From NCBI RefSeq assembly GCF_914271435.1, contig NZ_CAJZAI010000002.1, forward strand, positions 310,001-374,000: a stretch of DNA of 64,000 bases. The letters are read 5' to 3'. The notes beneath the pieces were generated by a model. It did not search any database. It saw nothing but the letters and a program-made list of their open reading frames with translations, and was not told the origin of the DNA. This document shows positions 61,840 through 64,000 of this stretch, in pieces (the stretch's first letter is position 1; every line of letters begins with the position of its first letter). This DNA comes from Cupriavidus laharis. GTDB lineage: Bacteria; Pseudomonadota; Gammaproteobacteria; Burkholderiales; Burkholderiaceae. Position numbers and translations under genes: made by a program.

Positions 61840-63345
61840 GTGCGTACTGGCCTGGCTTCGGATCCCCACATTTCGACGAGAGGAAATCCCGACTCTTCCC
61901 CGCGCCGCTCGCAGGCCGACATCCCGGTACGGCTTGACGGCCTGCCGTGGTCGCGCTGGCACTGGCGCGTGGTGCTGGCGCTGGGCATCGCTTGGGTGCT
62001 CGATGGCCTGGAGGTCACACTGGTCGGCTCGGTGGGTGCCGTGCTTGAACGGCGTGACACCCTGGCACTGAGCGCCACCGAGGTCGGCTGGACGGGATCG
62101 CTGTACGTCGGCGGCGCCGTGCTCGGCGCGCTGGTGTTTGGCCGCATGGCCGACCGCCTCGGCCGCAAGCGGCTGTTCCTGGCGACGCTGCTCGTGTACA
62201 TGGTGGCAACGCTGGCCACGGCGTTCTCATCGGGTTTCGCCATGTTCGCCGTGTGCCGCTTCTGCACGGGCCTTGGCATTGGCGGCGAATACGCGGCCAT
62301 CAACTCGGCCATCGACGAACTGATTCCCGCACGCGTGCGCGGCCGCGTCAACCTGGCCATCAACGGCAGCTTCTGGCTGGGCGCGGCGCTCGGTGCCGGG
62401 CTCAGCCTGTTGCTGCTCGACCCGCGCGTGCTGGGTCCGGTATGGGGCTGGCGCGCGTGCTTTGCGCTGGGCGCGGTGCTGGCCGTTGCCATCATGCTGG
62501 TGCGCCGGCACGTGCCGGAAAGTCCGCGCTGGCTGGCTACGCATGGCCGGCATGCCGAGGCAGAGCGGGTGGTTGCCGATATCGAGGCGCAGGTGCACCC
62601 GGCGCAGCAGGCGCGACCGTTCGCGCCAACCCCGCCCTCAGGTGCAGCCCCCCATGCGTCGGTACCGCCGACCGTACGCGAAGTGCTGCGGCTGCTGATG
62701 CTGCGCTATCGCCGGCGCAGCCTGATCACCCTCGCGTTGATGCTGGCGCAGGCCTTCTTCTACAACGCCATCTTCTTCACGTATGCGCTCGTGCTCACGC
62801 GCTTCTACGGCGTGCCGGACAGCCGCGTGGCGCTCTACCTGTTCCCGTTTGCACTCGGCAACGCAGCCGGGCCGCTGGTGCTGGGGCCGCTCTTCGACGA
62901 GATTGGCCGGCGCCGGATGATCGCCATCACCTATGTGCTTTCAGGCCTCGGCCTGGCAGCAACCGGATGGGCCTTCACGCAAGGCTGGCTCGATGCCACC
63001 GGCCAGGCATTGTGCTGGTCCGCCGTGTTCTTCCTGGCCTCCGCCGCGGCCAGCTCCGCCTACCTGACCGCCAGCGAAGTCTTTCCCCTGGAAATGCGTG
63101 CGCTGGCCATCTCGGTCTTCTATGCGGTGGGAACGGGCACGGGTGGCTTCATCGCACCGGTATTGCTTGGCGCGCTGATCGAGCTTGGCAACCGCGAAGC
63201 CGTAGCGGCCGGCTACGGACTCGGGGCCGCGCTGGTCATCATTGCCGGGCTGCTGGCCTTGCGCTACGGCGTGGATGCGGAGCGGCGGCCACTCGAAGAC
63301 GTGGCGCGGCCATTGGGAAGTGACTGGAGGAACAGACCGGACTGA
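61840..63345 (+). CDS. MFS transporter (sugar/aromatic acid:H+ symporter type)
   Basis: 501 residues with 12 membrane helices. The motif after helix 2 is GRMADRLGRKRLF, and helix 1 contains the Asp of VLDGLEVTLVG, as in aromatic-acid and sugar porters of this group. The central loop (about residues 230–290) is long and Pro-rich. The GTG at 61840 is the first available start; there is no clear ribosome site, and the true start may be somewhat later since the first helix begins near residue 40. Its neighbours do not reveal the substrate. Confidence 0.87.
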   Translation: MRTGLASDPHISTRGNPDSSPRRSQADIPVRLDGLPWSRWHWRVVLALGIAWVLDGLEVTLVGSVGAVLERRDTLALSATEVGWTGSLYVGGAVLGALVFGRMADRLGRKRLFLATLLVYMVATLATAFSSGFAMFAVCRFCTGLGIGGEYAAINSAIDELIPARVRGRVNLAINGSFWLGAALGAGLSLLLLDPRVLGPVWGWRACFALGAVLAVAIMLVRRHVPESPRWLATHGRHAEAERVVADIEAQVHPAQQARPFAPTPPSGAAPHASVPPTVREVLRLLMLRYRRRSLITLALMLAQAFFYNAIFFTYALVLTRFYGVPDSRVALYLFPFALGNAAGPLVLGPLFDEIGRRRMIAITYVLSGLGLAATGWAFTQGWLDATGQALCWSAVFFLASAAASSAYLTASEVFPLEMRALAISVFYAVGTGTGGFIAPVLLGALIELGNREAVAAGYGLGAALVIIAGLLALRYGVDAERRPLEDVARPLGSDWRNRPD

Positions 63346-63421
63346 CACTGGCACTTCGACCTTCGACCCGGTGCTTTGCGAAAAGCAAAAATACGGTCCC
63401 GATTAGTTCACGCGTTAATAT

Positions 63422-63451
63422 AAAAATCATCTACTCATATTGATGATTTTT
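63422..63451. promoter_or_regulatory. AT-rich perfect dyad before the LysR gene
   Basis: AAAAATCATC and GATGATTTTT form 10-bp arms around a 10-nt loop, 28 bp before the LysR ATG. It could be an autoregulatory LysR site, since the centre is AT-rich, or a terminator for the MFS gene, since the right arm ends in a T-run. Both readings are open. Confidence 0.5.
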
Positions 63452-63479
63452 TCGAACAGACTGATCAAGAAATTCAAAG

Positions 63480-64000
63480 ATGAAAATCACACTCGATGCG
63501 CTTCAGGTTGTCGAGTCCATTGCGCGCTGCGGCACGTTCGGACTTGCCGGCAAGGAGCTGCATAAGGCGCCTTCTTCGCTGAGCTATGTCGTGCAGAAAC
63601 TGGAAAGCGACCTGGGCGTCACGGTATTCGACCGCAGCGCGCACCGCGTTCGGCTGACCACGGCCGGCGAGGTCCTGCTCGATGAAGGCCGCCGGCTGCT
63701 GCGCGCCGCGAACGACCTGGAAGAGCGCGTCAGGCGCGCGGAAGCCGGCTGGGAGGCGGAGCTCAAGATCGCCACGGATGCACTGGTTCCGTTCGATGCG
63801 GTCCTGCCGTTCATTTCGGCATTCCAGGCGGAAAACAGCTATACCCGCCTGTTGTTTTCGCAGGAAATGCTGGGCAATAACTGGAAAGCGCTGGCATCGA
63901 ACAGCGTCGACCTGCTGATTGGCGCCGTGGGCGATCCACCCGCGGTCCAGGGCCTGTTCTCCGTGCCCGCCGGCAGCATGAAATCCGTCTTCGTGGTCGC
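63480..64000 (+). CDS. LysR-family transcriptional regulator, partial (C-terminus beyond the window)
   Basis: The first 173 residues are present. The LysR HTH (IARCGTFGLAGKELHKAPSSLSYVVQKLESDLGVTVFDR) lies at about residues 14–52, followed by the linker helix and the start of the effector-binding domain (LKIATDALVPFDAVLPFISAF). Starts at ATG 63480; the frame stays open to the window edge. The leader is strongly AT-rich compared with the rest of the window. Targets are unknown; the upstream MFS gene points the same way and is not divergent. Confidence 0.9.
   Translation, partial: MKITLDALQVVESIARCGTFGLAGKELHKAPSSLSYVVQKLESDLGVTVFDRSAHRVRLTTAGEVLLDEGRRLLRAANDLEERVRRAEAGWEAELKIATDALVPFDAVLPFISAFQAENSYTRLLFSQEMLGNNWKALASNSVDLLIGAVGDPPAVQGLFSVPAGSMKSVFVV

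Noticed and set aside
1..64000. CRISPR array, prophage, integrase or transposase, tRNA or rRNA gene
   Set aside because: No regularly spaced repeats with unique spacers, no phage or transposase reading frames and no tRNA- or rRNA-like sequence were noticed on either strand.

Overview
The window is high-GC DNA with Burkholderiaceae-type gene content: Bug/TTT-family solute receptors, a Gram-negative general porin, a napEDABC–ccm block, PQQ alcohol oxidation and an SDR-type threonine dehydrogenase. A Cupriavidus/Ralstonia-like replicon is the best guess. This rests on gene content and recalled family features, not on any search. There is no tRNA, rRNA, CRISPR array or recognisable insertion sequence. 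Several dispersed or tandem repeats are present.

Region 1 (1–5.6 kb) holds a thiolase (cut by the window edge) and an AMP-forming acyl-CoA ligase. They run divergently from a large LuxR-type ATPase regulator (LAL/MalT-like). A small secreted Gln/Pro/Met-rich protein follows.

Region 2 (5.8–22.7 kb) is a PQQ-dependent alcohol-oxidation locus. On the minus strand lie a PedF-like cytochrome c, an MxaJ/XoxJ-like periplasmic binding protein, a YncE-like beta-propeller and a cytochrome b561-like protein. A sigma54 activator diverges from them. Next come pqqABCDE with a companion alpha/beta hydrolase, a quinoprotein alcohol dehydrogenase with its own cytochrome c, a histidine kinase/response regulator pair, and a divergent TonB-dependent receptor. 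The dehydrogenase carries the Asp-x-Asp signature of lanthanide-dependent enzymes. Good -24/-12 sigma54 promoters precede both structural operons and the activator gene, so the locus looks like one sigma54 regulon.

Region 3 (23.1–35.1 kb) starts with an unknown gene preceded by three 19-bp tandem repeats. Periplasmic nitrate reductase napEDABC follows and runs straight into a complete cytochrome c maturation set, ccmABCDEFGHI, nearly all with overlapping start and stop codons.

Region 4 (35.1–58.2 kb) is a large catabolic cluster in two divergent arms around a GntR/FCD regulator. The left arm (minus) encodes an ADP-forming acyl-CoA ligase, two acyl-CoA dehydrogenases, a TTT receptor, a thiolase with a DUF35 partner, a CaiB/BaiF CoA-transferase, a LigB-type extradiol dioxygenase, three RraA-family aldolase-like paralogues of identical length, a crotonase and a thioesterase. 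The right arm (plus) encodes a RidA protein, a LigJ-like (4-oxalomesaconate hydratase-type) amidohydrolase, a Rieske oxygenase and its reductase, a second TTT receptor, a crotonase, a 3-hydroxyacyl-CoA dehydrogenase and a porin. A second, related GntR regulator closes it. A shared ATACCA motif lies at the divergent promoter and upstream of the porin. I infer an aromatic-acid pathway that joins CoA-thioester side-chain processing and Rieske hydroxylation or O-demethylation to gallate-style ring cleavage. The substrate is unknown.

Region 5 (58.2–64 kb) has threonine degradation genes tdh–kbl with a divergent XRE–cupin regulator, a small unknown protein, an MFS transporter and the start of a LysR regulator.
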